60,781 nt of DNA, taken from IMG/VR virus record IMGVR_UViG_3300034020_000673, positions 1-60,781 of that record. One strand, given 5' to 3'. Below the pieces are notes generated by a model, which worked only from the letters and a program-made list of their open reading frames with translations, had not been told where the DNA came from and searched no databases. The stretch's first letter is position 1. Every line of letters begins with the position of its first letter. The DNA is from a virus. Positions 21,925-30,655 of this stretch are shown here, piece after piece. The position numbers and the translations under genes are program-made.

Positions 21925-23519
21925 CAGGCATTATTAATATGTTGTTGGGTGGTGCTGCTAAGAAATTCACCATCATCCAAACCTTCACAGCGACACAAGA
22001 CTGGACTTGCCCTGCTGGGGTGACTGAGGTTGATTATCTTGTAGTCGGTGGCGGTGGAGGAGCAGGCTTTGGTGCGGGTGGTGGAGGTGGCGCTGGCGGG
22101 TATAGAACTGGTACTGCTTTAAGCGTCACTCCTACAAGCACCTACACCATCACAGTTGGTAGTGGCGGCGCTGGTGGCGCTTCTAATCCCTCGGCTGGCA
22201 CTAGTGGTGGAAATTCAATATTTAGCACTATTACTTCTAATGGTGGCGGCGGGGGCGGTACTAATGCAGGTAGTGGTGCTGGTATTGCTGGTGGAAGTGG
22301 CGGCGGCGGAGGAAATAGTTCTGGCGCTGGGGGTGCAGGAAATACACCTTCTACATCTCCATCACAAGGTAATAATGGCGGCACAGGTGGTTCGGGTGGC
22401 ACTGGAACAACGTATGCTTCTGCCGGTGGTGGAGGTGCTTCTGCTGTAGGGAGCAATGGAGCCAGCACTTCTCCTTACTCCGGTGGCAATGGGGGCAATG
22501 GAACCCAAGGCCCATCTTATGCATCTGCATATGGTGGTGCAGGCCCAGGTGGTTCACCTTCTACGGGATATTTTTCTGGTGGTGGCGGTGGTACAGGGTA
22601 TAACGCAGGAAGCACTGGCGGGGCGGGTGGTGGCGGTGCTGGCGCTTCTGCTGCTGGTTCTGGTACTGCTGGAGGAACAAATACCGGTGGTGGCGGTGGC
22701 GCAGGAGGCGCAGCAGGCGGCTCCGGCATTGTCATCCTGAAATACCAAGCACCATCACAAACCGTATTCACCTTTAAAGGGTCTGGGGCTTGGGTTTGCC
22801 CGACTGGCGTTACTTCTGTTGATTATCTTGTTGTTGCTGGTGGTGGTGGGGGCGGTACTACTTGCGGAGGAGGTGCAGGAGGTTTTCGTACTGGTACAAG
22901 TTTGTCAGTAACCGCAGGAACTAGTTATACCATCACTGTAGGGGGCGGCGGGGCTGGTTCTCAAGCAAACAATTCGCCCGGCGTAAGTGGGAGTAACTCT
23001 GTATTTAGCACCATAACGTCTACTGGCGGTGGTTATGGGGCTAAAGATGATACCGCGACACCTGGGGGAAGTGGCGGTTCTGGTGGCGGCAGTTCTATTG
23101 GAACAACAGCAGGACAGGGAAACACCCCATCTACTACACCAAGTCAAGGCAATAACGGCGGTGTTGGCTCAAGTGGTGGCGTTTATGCAGGGGCTGGAGG
23201 GGGCGGCGCAGGGGCTGTCGGTCAAAATGCTCCTAGCACTAGCATTGCTGGGAATGGTGGGAATGGGTCTGCATCTAGCATTACTGGCGCATCCGTGACC
23301 TATGCCGGTGGCGGTGGCGGTGCTTATAACACCAACTTAGGAAGCGGAACTATTGGAACAGGAGGTACTGGTGGCGGCGGCAGCGGTGGCGATGCTTCTA
23401 CAGCAGCGACTGCTGGAACGCCCAATTCAGGAGGTGGTGGTGGTGCATCTATGAATGCAACTGGAGGCCGCGCTAAAGCAGGCGGCTCAGGAATCGTCAT
23501 CATTAAGATCAATCAATAA
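21921..23519 (+). CDS. Glycine-rich adhesin with two tandem modules
   Basis: 532 residues from ATG 21921. Two tandem modules (about 30-280 and 285-532) each open with a W-x-C-P-x-G-V-T-x-V-D-Y-L-V-V block, then polyglycine, then S-x-Y-T-I-T-V-G, and continue as long Gly-rich stretches ending SGIVI-x-K. This is the glycine-rich domain of environmental phage tail adhesins, reminiscent of the polyglycine sandwich of T4-type gp38 adhesins. It is probably a receptor-binding tip with exchangeable loops. It is paralogous to 24686-25888. Confidence 0.78.
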   Translation: MTGIINMLLGGAAKKFTIIQTFTATQDWTCPAGVTEVDYLVVGGGGGAGFGAGGGGGAGGYRTGTALSVTPTSTYTITVGSGGAGGASNPSAGTSGGNSIFSTITSNGGGGGGTNAGSGAGIAGGSGGGGGNSSGAGGAGNTPSTSPSQGNNGGTGGSGGTGTTYASAGGGGASAVGSNGASTSPYSGGNGGNGTQGPSYASAYGGAGPGGSPSTGYFSGGGGGTGYNAGSTGGAGGGGAGASAAGSGTAGGTNTGGGGGAGGAAGGSGIVILKYQAPSQTVFTFKGSGAWVCPTGVTSVDYLVVAGGGGGGTTCGGGAGGFRTGTSLSVTAGTSYTITVGGGGAGSQANNSPGVSGSNSVFSTITSTGGGYGAKDDTATPGGSGGSGGGSSIGTTAGQGNTPSTTPSQGNNGGVGSSGGVYAGAGGGGAGAVGQNAPSTSIAGNGGNGSASSITGASVTYAGGGGGAYNTNLGSGTIGTGGTGGGGSGGDASTAATAGTPNSGGGGGASMNATGGRAKAGGSGIVIIKINQ

Positions 23520-23527
23520 GAGGTCAC

Positions 23528-23788
23528 ATGAAAAAGATCATGAGGTTTTACGGCATTGATACGGCGATGCACATGCTTCGTCCCAATGCCAAGTGGGAGA
23601 TAACCAATAACGTCATTACACGTTGGGATGATCCACGGCCTAAGCCCAGCATGGAAGAGATTTACTGGGTGATGGAAAAGATCAAAGAGTTTGAAGAGTC
23701 AATCCCCACGATCTGGCTTGATGAGGATTGGGAAAAGATTACTGGCGAAAGAAGGATGATTGAAGAGGCTATCGGTGAACCTGCATAA
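23528..23788 (+). CDS. Conserved hypothetical protein, tail region
   Basis: 86 residues: MKKIMRFYGIDTAMHMLRPNAKWEITNNVITRWDDPRPKPSMEEIYWVMEKIKEFEESI. The block around RPNAKWEI...WDDPRP-x-PS is recognisable in small tail-region proteins of environmental phages, of unknown role. AAGAGGT precedes the ATG; the next gene starts inside its 3' end. Confidence 0.72.
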   Translation: MKKIMRFYGIDTAMHMLRPNAKWEITNNVITRWDDPRPKPSMEEIYWVMEKIKEFEESIPTIWLDEDWEKITGERRMIEEAIGEPA

Positions 23789-24377
23789 CTTATTTCCAAC
23801 GCCAGTAGGTTTTGCAGACCTTGGCCGTGAACTCACGGACGAGGAGATGTTCTTTGTGCGTGAGCTTGAGACTCGGCCTAACATGGGGAATACGACCTCC
23901 ACGGATAACTTTGTGCTTCGCAATCCGGCCATGACAAGCCTGCGATCATTCATTGAGGACAGCGTGGCTGAATACTTCAAAGCCACGGTCAATCCCAAGC
24001 ACAACGTATCCCTACGCATCACACAAAGCTGGTGCAATTACAGTGAGCAGGGTCAGTATCACCACAAACATGCCCACCCCAATAGCTACATTTCAGGCGT
24101 GTTTTACTTGCAGACCAATCCTGATGACAGGATTTACTTCTACAAAGACGGCTGGCAGCAGATCAAGTTTCCCACCGACAACTGGAATGCGTACAACTCA
24201 GAATCATGGTGGTTTGAGGCATTCACTGGCCGGTTGATTCTTTTCCCTTCATCCTTAACGCATATGGTGCCTACGGTTCAGGGTGAGCAGACACGCATTT
24301 CATTGAGTTTTAATACCTTCCCTGTGGGTACAGTCGGGGAAGAGATGGATTTAACTGGTTTGAAGCTGGAGGCATAG
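23775..24377 (+). CDS. 2-oxoglutarate/Fe(II)-dependent oxygenase
   Basis: 200 residues from GTG 23775 (GAGG seven bases upstream; TTG 23760 is less likely). The pattern LFPTPVGF at the N-terminus, W-x-N-Y near 86-89, YHHKHAHPNSYISGVFYLQ (His96-His101), then TGRLILFPSSLTHMVPT (His163) and QTRISLSFN (Arg174, Asn180) is the 2OG-FeII_Oxy_5 family common in aquatic phages. Metal ligands are probably one of the His of the HHKHAH cluster and His163; Arg174 would bind 2-oxoglutarate. The substrate is unknown; proteins or glycans of the neighbouring adhesins are candidates. Confidence 0.78.
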   Translation: MNLHNLFPTPVGFADLGRELTDEEMFFVRELETRPNMGNTTSTDNFVLRNPAMTSLRSFIEDSVAEYFKATVNPKHNVSLRITQSWCNYSEQGQYHHKHAHPNSYISGVFYLQTNPDDRIYFYKDGWQQIKFPTDNWNAYNSESWWFEAFTGRLILFPSSLTHMVPTVQGEQTRISLSFNTFPVGTVGEEMDLTGLKLEA

Positions 24378-24689
24378 ATGAGTCATTTCGCAAAGTTAGA
24401 CGAGAACAATGTTGTCATCCAAGTCATCGTTGTTGATAACAAAGACACCGCCGACGCAAGCGGTGTTGAGAAGGAATATATCGGCGCAGCCTTCTGCGAA
24501 CGACTGCTTGGCGGCACTTGGAAGCAGACTTCGTATAACGGCAACTTCCGCAAGAATTACGCTGGGCTAGGTTATACCTACGACGCAGCGCGTGATGCCT
24601 TCATCCCGCCACGGCCAAGTGATGATGCAACGCTTGATGAAGCGACATGCCAGTGGATTGTTCCAAGCTTAGGAGCTGATTCGGTATGA
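24378..24689 (+). CDS. Conserved tail-region protein, FAKLDENNVV family
   Basis: 103 residues: MSHFAKLDENNVVIQVIVVDNKD...WKQTSYNGNFRKNYAGLGYTYDAARDAFIPPRP...LDEATCQWIVP. A very widespread family of aquatic phages, usually beside tail fibre genes; function unknown, probably a small virion or fibre-assembly protein. GGAGGC precedes the ATG. The C-terminal tail LGADSV recurs in the paralogue at 25897, where GADS appears twice. Confidence 0.82.
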   Translation: MSHFAKLDENNVVIQVIVVDNKDTADASGVEKEYIGAAFCERLLGGTWKQTSYNGNFRKNYAGLGYTYDAARDAFIPPRPSDDATLDEATCQWIVPSLGADSV

Positions 24690-25888
24690 CTACCAAGATC
24701 ACATCCGCAAACATCACGCAGTCAGGCACATCGGGTATTACCAGTGTGGCGTGGCAGGCCGTGCAGACCACGGGGTTTACGGCTGTGGCTGGCAGGGCTT
24801 ATCCGTGTAATACGACTTCCGCAGCATTTACCGTCACGCTACCTGCTAGTCCAGCGGCAGGGAATGTCATCACGCTGACAGATTATGCGGGGACATGGGG
24901 AACTAATAACCTGACGGTAAATCCTAATGGAAATAAGATAAATGGCAGCACATCAAATGCGACATTAAGCACCAACAGAGGATCTGTTCAGCTTGTTTAT
25001 GTGGACAGTACACAGGGCTGGGTTGCTTACTCAGGCTTTGCCGTTACAAGTTTATTAATGCCAATTAATTATCTTGTTGTCGCAGGTGGTGGAGGAGGGA
25101 GTTATTCTGGTGGCGGTGGTGCTGGCGGACTGCTTGAATCTTCTACATCTCTTAATTTAGGAACTGCGTACACAGTCACTGTTGGAGGGCCAGGATCAGG
25201 GTCTCCATCCACTGGAACAAGAATTGGAACAAACGGTTCTAACTCTGTTTTTGCAAGTTTTACGGCTACCGGAGGTGGCTATGGAGGTAATGTTTCAAAT
25301 GGTAATTCCGGCGGTTCTGGAGGCGGGGGTGATGGCGGCACATCTACATCCTATAACGGCGGTCCTGGCACTTCAGGACAGGGGTCTGCTGGCGGTAATG
25401 GGGGCAGTGGATCAGGGACGTATGGCGCTGGTGGTGGCGGCGGGGCCGGAGGAGTTGGATCAAATGGTACGTCGAGTGCTGAAGGCAACGGTGGCGCTGG
25501 CGTTAACTCTCTTATTACAGGTTCAAGTGTTGGGTATGCCGGCGGCGGCGGCGGCGGCGGCAGGGGCGCTTCTGGTGAAACTGCTGTAACGAAATCAACG
25601 GCGAGTCATGGAGGCGGCGCAGGTTCAAACAATTCTGGGTCTGCAGGTACAGCGGGTGCTACAAATCGTGGCGGTGGCGGCGGCGGTGCTTATGGCAATG
25701 GTGCGGCTGGAGTTGTTTCTGCTGGTGGTAACGGCGGTTCTGGTGTTGTCATTATTAAAATTCCGGACACACGCACCGCAACCTTTTCCGGCGGTGTTAC
25801 ATCCAGCGTTTCTACAGCAGTTGATGGTTACAAAATATACACCGTCACCGCAACGTCAACGACCTCAGAAACGGTCACATTTAGCTGA
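24686..25888 (+). CDS. Glycine-rich adhesin, single module
   Basis: 400 residues. The N-terminal 130 form a beta module (TSGITSVAWQAVQTTGFTAVAGRAYPCNTTSAAFTVTLPASPAAGNVITL...), then INYLVVAGGGGG opens one Gly-rich module of the same kind as the two in 21921-23519, ending GSGVVIIKIPD. A final 30-residue segment closes it. It starts by ATGA overlap. Likely a second receptor-binding tip, possibly an alternative specificity. Confidence 0.76.
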   Translation: MTTKITSANITQSGTSGITSVAWQAVQTTGFTAVAGRAYPCNTTSAAFTVTLPASPAAGNVITLTDYAGTWGTNNLTVNPNGNKINGSTSNATLSTNRGSVQLVYVDSTQGWVAYSGFAVTSLLMPINYLVVAGGGGGSYSGGGGAGGLLESSTSLNLGTAYTVTVGGPGSGSPSTGTRIGTNGSNSVFASFTATGGGYGGNVSNGNSGGSGGGGDGGTSTSYNGGPGTSGQGSAGGNGGSGSGTYGAGGGGGAGGVGSNGTSSAEGNGGAGVNSLITGSSVGYAGGGGGGGRGASGETAVTKSTASHGGGAGSNNSGSAGTAGATNRGGGGGGAYGNGAAGVVSAGGNGGSGVVIIKIPDTRTATFSGGVTSSVSTAVDGYKIYTVTATSTTSETVTFS

Positions 25889-25896
25889 GGAATGAC

Positions 25897-26259
25897 ATGG
25901 CACATTTTGCAAAAATTGATAACTTACAAACTGTCGTGTTTGTCACCGTGGGCCGCCAAGAAGATGACGGGAAAGAATTGGAACTATGCGCCAGAACGGG
26001 CGATACCTATCGTCAAACTTCGTACAACACCCGAGGTGGCGTTCACTACGATCCTGATACGGGCCTGCCGTCAGCGGATCAGTCAAAAGCATTCAGAAAA
26101 AACTACGCAGGAATTGGCTACACCTACGATCCCGTTCGTGACGCTTTTATTCCACCAAAACCAACACCAGACGCTGTACTAGATGAAGAGACTTGCCAGT
26201 GGATAGTGCCTGTGGCTGACCCCATCGGTGCTGATTCTGTAGGGGCTGACTCTCTGTGA
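25897..26259 (+). CDS. Paralogue of the FAKLDENNVV-family protein
   Basis: 120 residues, MAHFAKIDNLQTVVFVTVGRQ...TYRQTSYN...FRKNYAGIGYTYDPVRDAFIPPKP...LDEETCQWIVP. Same family as 24378-24689 but with an insert (RGGVHYDPDTGLPSADQSKA) and a duplicated GADS tail. The two copies flank the single-module adhesin, suggesting the set arose by duplication. GAGGAATGAC precedes the ATG. Confidence 0.82.
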   Translation: MAHFAKIDNLQTVVFVTVGRQEDDGKELELCARTGDTYRQTSYNTRGGVHYDPDTGLPSADQSKAFRKNYAGIGYTYDPVRDAFIPPKPTPDAVLDEETCQWIVPVADPIGADSVGADSL

Positions 26260-27542
26260 AATATTCGATTGTCATCCCGACATATAACCATTGCAGTGAT
26301 CTGTTAAAGCCATGCATTGAGTCGATATTCAAATATACCGACATGGGTGAGGTTGAGTTGGTCATTTCGGCCAATGGCTGCAAGGATGAAACGTCGGATT
26401 ACCTCAAATCACTTAAGAAAACCTTTGCCAGTATTGGGTTTGAAAAGCATCTTAAAGTCATTTGGCACGATCAGCCTTTAGGCTATTCTGGGGCCACAAA
26501 CGCAGGCATACGCTTTGCCACGGCAGATAAGATCGTCCTGCTCAACAACGATACGGTACTGCTGCCACAACCCAAAAGCCAGTGGTTGCAGATGTTGGAC
26601 AGCGTTTTCAAAAACGAAAGGTGCGGCATCTCATGCGTGATTAAAGGGCCATCAGAGCCAGCAGGAAAGGACTTTGCAGTCTTCTTTTGCGTGATGGTTC
26701 ACCGCAAGGTTTTCGATGCTATTGGCCTTCTGAACACCGAGTACGGCGTGGGTGGCGGTGAAGACACAGAGTTCTGCATTGAAGCCGAAAAAGCAGGATT
26801 TGAGGTCTGTGAATGCGCTCCAAAGGCATGGCAAGACAACATCTTCATCGGTGGCTTTCCCATTTACCATGCTGGCGAAGGCACGGTCCTAGACACAAAC
26901 CTCGTGCCTAATTACCACGACATTTTCCTGCGCAACTCGCTTAAGCTAGCCAAGAAATACAACCCTGAGTGGTATCGCTGGCGGCTATCCAATTATTGGG
27001 AGCGTGCCGTCTTCCTTAAAGGTGATCCGGTCTTCCCTCGTGAGACTACGCGCTATCAGTGGGCGGCTAAGCATGTCCGCGGCAATAAGATCCTTGAGAT
27101 CGGATGCTCAAGTGGTTATGGCCTTCAGTTTATGCCTGACGGCGTGGAATACACAGGCCTTGATTACGACCCCATCATTGTTGAAGTGGCCAAAGAGCAA
27201 AAGTGGGCTGACAGGGCAAACTTTATCAATGCCGACATTAATAAGATCGACCTTGAGCAATACGACACGATCATTGCCTTTGAAGTCATTGAGCACATTG
27301 ATAATGGCCTTGAGGTCCTGCAGAAACTCAAAAAACACTGCAAGAACTTGCTCTTTACCGTACCCATGAATGAGCCGCCAGGCTTTTGGGGACCGCATCA
27401 CAAACTACATGGCTTAAACGAATCGCACTTTCCTGGCTTTGAGTTCAATTACATTGACGAAGAAGGCAACATTTCTGAATGGCCAAAACCGATTGATCAG
27501 CACAACCGCCTGAACCTTCTCATCGGACGCTGGCATGCCTAG
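26256..27542 (+). CDS. Glycosyltransferase (GT2) fused to SAM methyltransferase
   Basis: 428 residues, GTG start overlapping the previous stop. The N-terminal GT-A domain: KYSIVIPTYNH, ELVISANGCKDET, GYSGATNAGIRFATADKIVLLNNDTVLL (metal-binding D-x-D-like NNDT), GGGEDTEFCIEAEKAGF. The C-terminal class I methyltransferase, from about residue 270: NKILEIGCSSGYG (SAM loop near 278-287), YTGLDYDP, TIIAFEVIEHID, LLFTVPMNEPP. The fusion suggests sequential sugar transfer and methylation of one glycan, on fibre proteins or host surface. Opens a three-gene glycan cassette. Confidence 0.83.
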   Translation: MKYSIVIPTYNHCSDLLKPCIESIFKYTDMGEVELVISANGCKDETSDYLKSLKKTFASIGFEKHLKVIWHDQPLGYSGATNAGIRFATADKIVLLNNDTVLLPQPKSQWLQMLDSVFKNERCGISCVIKGPSEPAGKDFAVFFCVMVHRKVFDAIGLLNTEYGVGGGEDTEFCIEAEKAGFEVCECAPKAWQDNIFIGGFPIYHAGEGTVLDTNLVPNYHDIFLRNSLKLAKKYNPEWYRWRLSNYWERAVFLKGDPVFPRETTRYQWAAKHVRGNKILEIGCSSGYGLQFMPDGVEYTGLDYDPIIVEVAKEQKWADRANFINADINKIDLEQYDTIIAFEVIEHIDNGLEVLQKLKKHCKNLLFTVPMNEPPGFWGPHHKLHGLNESHFPGFEFNYIDEEGNISEWPKPIDQHNRLNLLIGRWHA

Positions 27543-28500
27543 CGTTCTTTGCTCAGTCTCAACCCGTGGCCGCACGCACACAACGCTGCCTATGGCGTTG
27601 CAGGCCATCATCAATCAGACCCGCAAGCCCGATAAGCTTGTGATCTTTGATGACAATGATGACCCGCAAGACCTGCGTAGCGATCCGCTTTATCAGCAAC
27701 TCTTTTACATGCTGCAAGCCAAAGAGATTGCCTGGGAGTGGCTCTATGCAGGCAAGAAAGGCCAGCATCACAATCATCAGATGGCCAATTGGATGGGCTA
27801 TGACTGGGTGTGGCGAGTGGACGATGATGCACTGCCAGAACCGAATGTCTTGCAAAACCTCTTAAAGCACGCGGGACCGCAAGTCGGCGGTGTGGGTGGG
27901 TCTGTCCTCACGCCACCGCAAGCATTTGAAGGCACAGCAACCGGCAAGATTGAGCAGATCTATGCGGAGCCAAACCTTCAGTGGGGCCGCATCAAGAAAA
28001 CTCAAGAAGTTGAGCACTTGCACTGCACGTTTCTCTACCGTGCAGGTGTTTATGACTACAACCTTGCCCTCTCACGCGTGGCACATCGTGAAGAGACGCT
28101 ATTCACTTACGGCCTTCACAAGAAGGGCTACAAGCTGCTCGTGGTGCCCAACGCTGTAACCTGGCACTTGAAAGCACCATCAGGTGGTATTCGCATGGAA
28201 AACAGGCAAGAACTGTTTGAGCATGACGAGCAGATCTTTCGCAATACCATGGCCTTCAGAAACAACACGATCGTCGTGCTCAATAGCGGTATGGGCGATC
28301 ACATCGTCTTCTCGCATGTGCTGCCTTACATTAAAGATCCGATCGTCTTTGGTTGCTATCCTGAGATCGTGCCGTCAAAATCGATCGCTGAAGCCCAAAG
28401 TCTTTTTGGCGACATTGAGATGTTTAACATTTACGGCAAGATGCACCATTGGAAATGGCAGTCAAGCCTTGAAGACGCCTATCGGAAGATGTACTTATGA
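27535..28500 (+). CDS. Glycosyltransferase family 2-like protein
   Basis: 321 residues. PSVLCSVSTRGRTHTTLPMALQAIINQTRKPDKLVIFDDND is a GT2 nucleotide-binding start; WVWRVDDDALPEPN (about 92-105) is the D-x-D metal site; VGGVGGSV and EETLFTYGLHKKGYKLLVVP complete the GT-A fold. After about residue 240 a second part (NTIVVLNSGMGDHIVFSHVLPYIK) resembles the start of GT9-like glycosyltransferases, which the next gene may complete. It overlaps both neighbours. Confidence 0.78.
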   Translation: MPSVLCSVSTRGRTHTTLPMALQAIINQTRKPDKLVIFDDNDDPQDLRSDPLYQQLFYMLQAKEIAWEWLYAGKKGQHHNHQMANWMGYDWVWRVDDDALPEPNVLQNLLKHAGPQVGGVGGSVLTPPQAFEGTATGKIEQIYAEPNLQWGRIKKTQEVEHLHCTFLYRAGVYDYNLALSRVAHREETLFTYGLHKKGYKLLVVPNAVTWHLKAPSGGIRMENRQELFEHDEQIFRNTMAFRNNTIVVLNSGMGDHIVFSHVLPYIKDPIVFGCYPEIVPSKSIAEAQSLFGDIEMFNIYGKMHHWKWQSSLEDAYRKMYL

Positions 28501-28955
28501 TTCTGATCGCGCCATTTGCCAAGCAATTACGCAACGGCAAAGAGAATCCCAAGAACTATCCCTTTTGGGATGAGTTGATTCGTCTGATTGATCAACCCAT
28601 TATTCAGGTCGGGGTTGAAGGCGAAAAGCAGCTAGTAGCGGACTTTCGCAAGAATCTTCCCATCGTTGAAGTGCGTAAACTCATTCAGCAGTGTGAGACT
28701 TGGATCTCTTGCGATTCATTCCTGCAGCATCTTGGATGGGATGAGGGCAAACAAGGTATTGTTTTGTGGTCAGTTTCTGATCCGCTAATCTTCGGGCATC
28801 CTGAGAATATCAACCTTCTGAAGGACCGCTCTTTACTGGCTCCTAATCAGTTTTTATGGTGGGAGCATACTGAACACGACCCGAGCAAATTTGTTTCACC
28901 CCAAACGGTAATAAACGCGCTAAAATTATTTAATCAAGAATTGGTATCAGGGTGA
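28497..28955 (+). CDS. GT9-like (heptosyltransferase-type) glycosyltransferase C-terminal domain
   Basis: 152 residues: LIAPFAKQLRNGKENPKNYPFWDELIRLIDQPIIQVGVEGEKQLV, LIQQCETWISCDSFLQHLGWDEGKQGIVLWSVSDPLIFGH. This is the sugar-nucleotide-binding half of a GT-B GT9 enzyme. The matching N-terminal half seems to lie at the C-terminus of the upstream protein, so the ATGA junction at 28497 may split what was a single GT9 gene. Whether the pair is active needs structure prediction. Confidence 0.65.
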   Translation: MILIAPFAKQLRNGKENPKNYPFWDELIRLIDQPIIQVGVEGEKQLVADFRKNLPIVEVRKLIQQCETWISCDSFLQHLGWDEGKQGIVLWSVSDPLIFGHPENINLLKDRSLLAPNQFLWWEHTEHDPSKFVSPQTVINALKLFNQELVSG

Positions 28956-28959
28956 CATC

Positions 28960-30186
28960 ATGGCCGCACCGAATTACACGCCAATCCAGCTTTATCGGAC
29001 CAACACAGCCTCAACCACAGCACCCGCCGCTGGCAACTTAAACGCAGGTGAGCTTGCCATCAATTACCACGACAGTGGGATGGCGCTCTATGCAAAGAAC
29101 TCATCAGGAGCCGTCAAAAAGCTCATCAACAACCCTGCGGGCCTGACTTATCCGGCTGCTGACGGCTCGGCATATCAAGCCGTTCAAACGGATGGCTCTG
29201 GAACCCTATCATTTGCGCCATCGGCATCATCAGTTTTAACGGCTCAAGGCGACTTGCTTTACGCCTCTGGGGCTAACACCTTAGCCAGGCTTGCCAAGAG
29301 CACTACAGCTACGCGTTACCTCTCTAATACGGGTACCAATAACAATCCAGCCTGGGCGCAAATTGATTTAACGAACGGCGTCACAGGCACCTTACCCATC
29401 GGTAGTGGAGGCACAGGTGTTAGTGCCGCTGCAAGTGACGGCCAGCTACTAATCGGTAATGGCTCAGGCTTTACCCTGGCCAATATCACGGTTAGCCCAC
29501 CGCTAAGCATTTCCAATACGGCAGGAGGTATTGCACTTACTGCCTCAGGTCTTGGCACTGGTGACGTAATCGGCCCAACAAGCGCTACTGATCGTGCGAT
29601 TGCCATTTACAACGGCACGGGCGGCAAGATCATTCAAAATTCAACCGCTACAGTGACCTCGGCAGGATTTTTAACGGCTAATGGACTAACCTTCCCGGCT
29701 ACGCAGGTTTCATCGGCAGATGCCAATACGCTTGATGATTATGAAGAAGGTATATGGACGCCAAGTTTTATAAGCATTGATATTCTTAATGGCGACATAA
29801 CTCCGACGTATGTCACATTAACGACAAAAGGCTCTTATCGAAAAGTTGGTTCGGTGGTTTTTGTATTATTTAGAATCTCTCTATCTGCGTTATCAGTGAC
29901 CGGATCAACTTCAAATGAACTTTATATTGAAGGGCTTCCATACGCACCAAACACATCAAATCCGGTATTTTCTCCACAGATGGCATATGGCTTTGCTAAT
30001 AATTTTTCAACAAATGCACCATCGTTTGGATATTTCAACACTATTAATTGGACTCAAGTAACTGGGTCAGTCTCTGTAAATTACAAAACCGCTCCAAATG
30101 CTTTGACATCTGGACTAATAACTGGGGCCAACCTTACCTCTTCGATACTGCTAGTTGGCAGTGGGTTTTATTTCTCTGCAACGTGA
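28960..30186 (+). CDS. Tail fibre protein
   Basis: 408 residues. The N-terminus APNYTPIQLYRTNTASTTAPAAGNLNAGELAINYHDSGMALYAKNSSG is the common virion-anchoring start of phage tail fibres. The middle has GDLLYASGANTLARL and LPIGSGGTGVSAAASDGQLLIGNGSGF repeats typical of fibre shafts. The last third (from about residue 262) is a beta-rich tip whose DNA (29740-30180) is visibly more AT-rich than the shaft, a sign of exchange of the receptor-binding end. Confidence 0.8.
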   Translation: MAAPNYTPIQLYRTNTASTTAPAAGNLNAGELAINYHDSGMALYAKNSSGAVKKLINNPAGLTYPAADGSAYQAVQTDGSGTLSFAPSASSVLTAQGDLLYASGANTLARLAKSTTATRYLSNTGTNNNPAWAQIDLTNGVTGTLPIGSGGTGVSAAASDGQLLIGNGSGFTLANITVSPPLSISNTAGGIALTASGLGTGDVIGPTSATDRAIAIYNGTGGKIIQNSTATVTSAGFLTANGLTFPATQVSSADANTLDDYEEGIWTPSFISIDILNGDITPTYVTLTTKGSYRKVGSVVFVLFRISLSALSVTGSTSNELYIEGLPYAPNTSNPVFSPQMAYGFANNFSTNAPSFGYFNTINWTQVTGSVSVNYKTAPNALTSGLITGANLTSSILLVGSGFYFSAT

Positions 30187-30193
30187 GGCTTTT

Positions 30194-30433
30194 ATGATTA
30201 ACAAAGAAGTGATTATTGACAAGATTGAAGTCATTGAAAACGGCGGTGTGTTAATCCGTGAGGTGACACGCATCGTAGAAGATGGCAATGAAATTTCACG
30301 CTCTTATCATCGGTCGTCATTGGCCCCTGGTGTTGATATCTCCAATCAAGACCCTCGCGTTCAGGCTATCTGCAATGCAGTATGGACGCCTGAAGTAATT
30401 GCTGCATTTAATGCCCAACGTCAGGCCGCCTAA
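30194..30433 (+). CDS. Conserved small fibre-associated protein
   Basis: 79 residues: MINKEVIIDKIEVIENGGVLIREVTRIVEDGNEISRSYHRSSLAPGVDISNQDPRVQAICNAVWTPEVIAAF. The block REVTRI-x-EDG-x-EISR...YHR and QDPRVQAIC is widespread just after tail fibre genes in environmental phages; function unknown, possibly a fibre chaperone or virion protein. GAGG is six bases before ATG 30194. Confidence 0.77.
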   Translation: MINKEVIIDKIEVIENGGVLIREVTRIVEDGNEISRSYHRSSLAPGVDISNQDPRVQAICNAVWTPEVIAAFNAQRQAA

Positions 30434-30439
30434 TGAATT

Positions 30440-30655
30440 ATGGACTCCATTGAGACGAGACATGCCGTGCTAGAAGCCAGGATGAGCGCTCATGAAAAGG
30501 AGTGCGCTAGCCGATATGAAGCAATCACTGCACAGCTTGATAAAGGCGATAAGCGCATGACCAAGATTGAGTATTGGATCATTGCGGTGTTTGCTGCAGT
30601 GCTGCTCGGCCCTGGCGCTGCGGCTGAGTTTGTTAAAAAGCTATTTGGTATCTGA
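30440..30655 (+). CDS. XhlA-like membrane protein of the lysis cassette
   Basis: 71 residues: a coiled-coil N-terminus (SIETRHAVLEARMSAHEKECASRYEAITAQLDKGDKRMTKIEYW) and one C-terminal membrane span (WIIAVFAAVLLGPGAAAEF) ending in KKLFGI. This is the architecture of XhlA-type holin partners. It begins the four-gene lysis block (30440-32029). It shares a TGATG junction with the next gene. Confidence 0.65.
   Translation: MDSIETRHAVLEARMSAHEKECASRYEAITAQLDKGDKRMTKIEYWIIAVFAAVLLGPGAAAEFVKKLFGI

Noticed and set aside
23775-24377. 2OG oxygenase as a prolyl hydroxylase for the collagen-like fibre
   Set aside because: The G-x-S repeats contain no proline, so classical collagen hydroxylation cannot be the role on that region.
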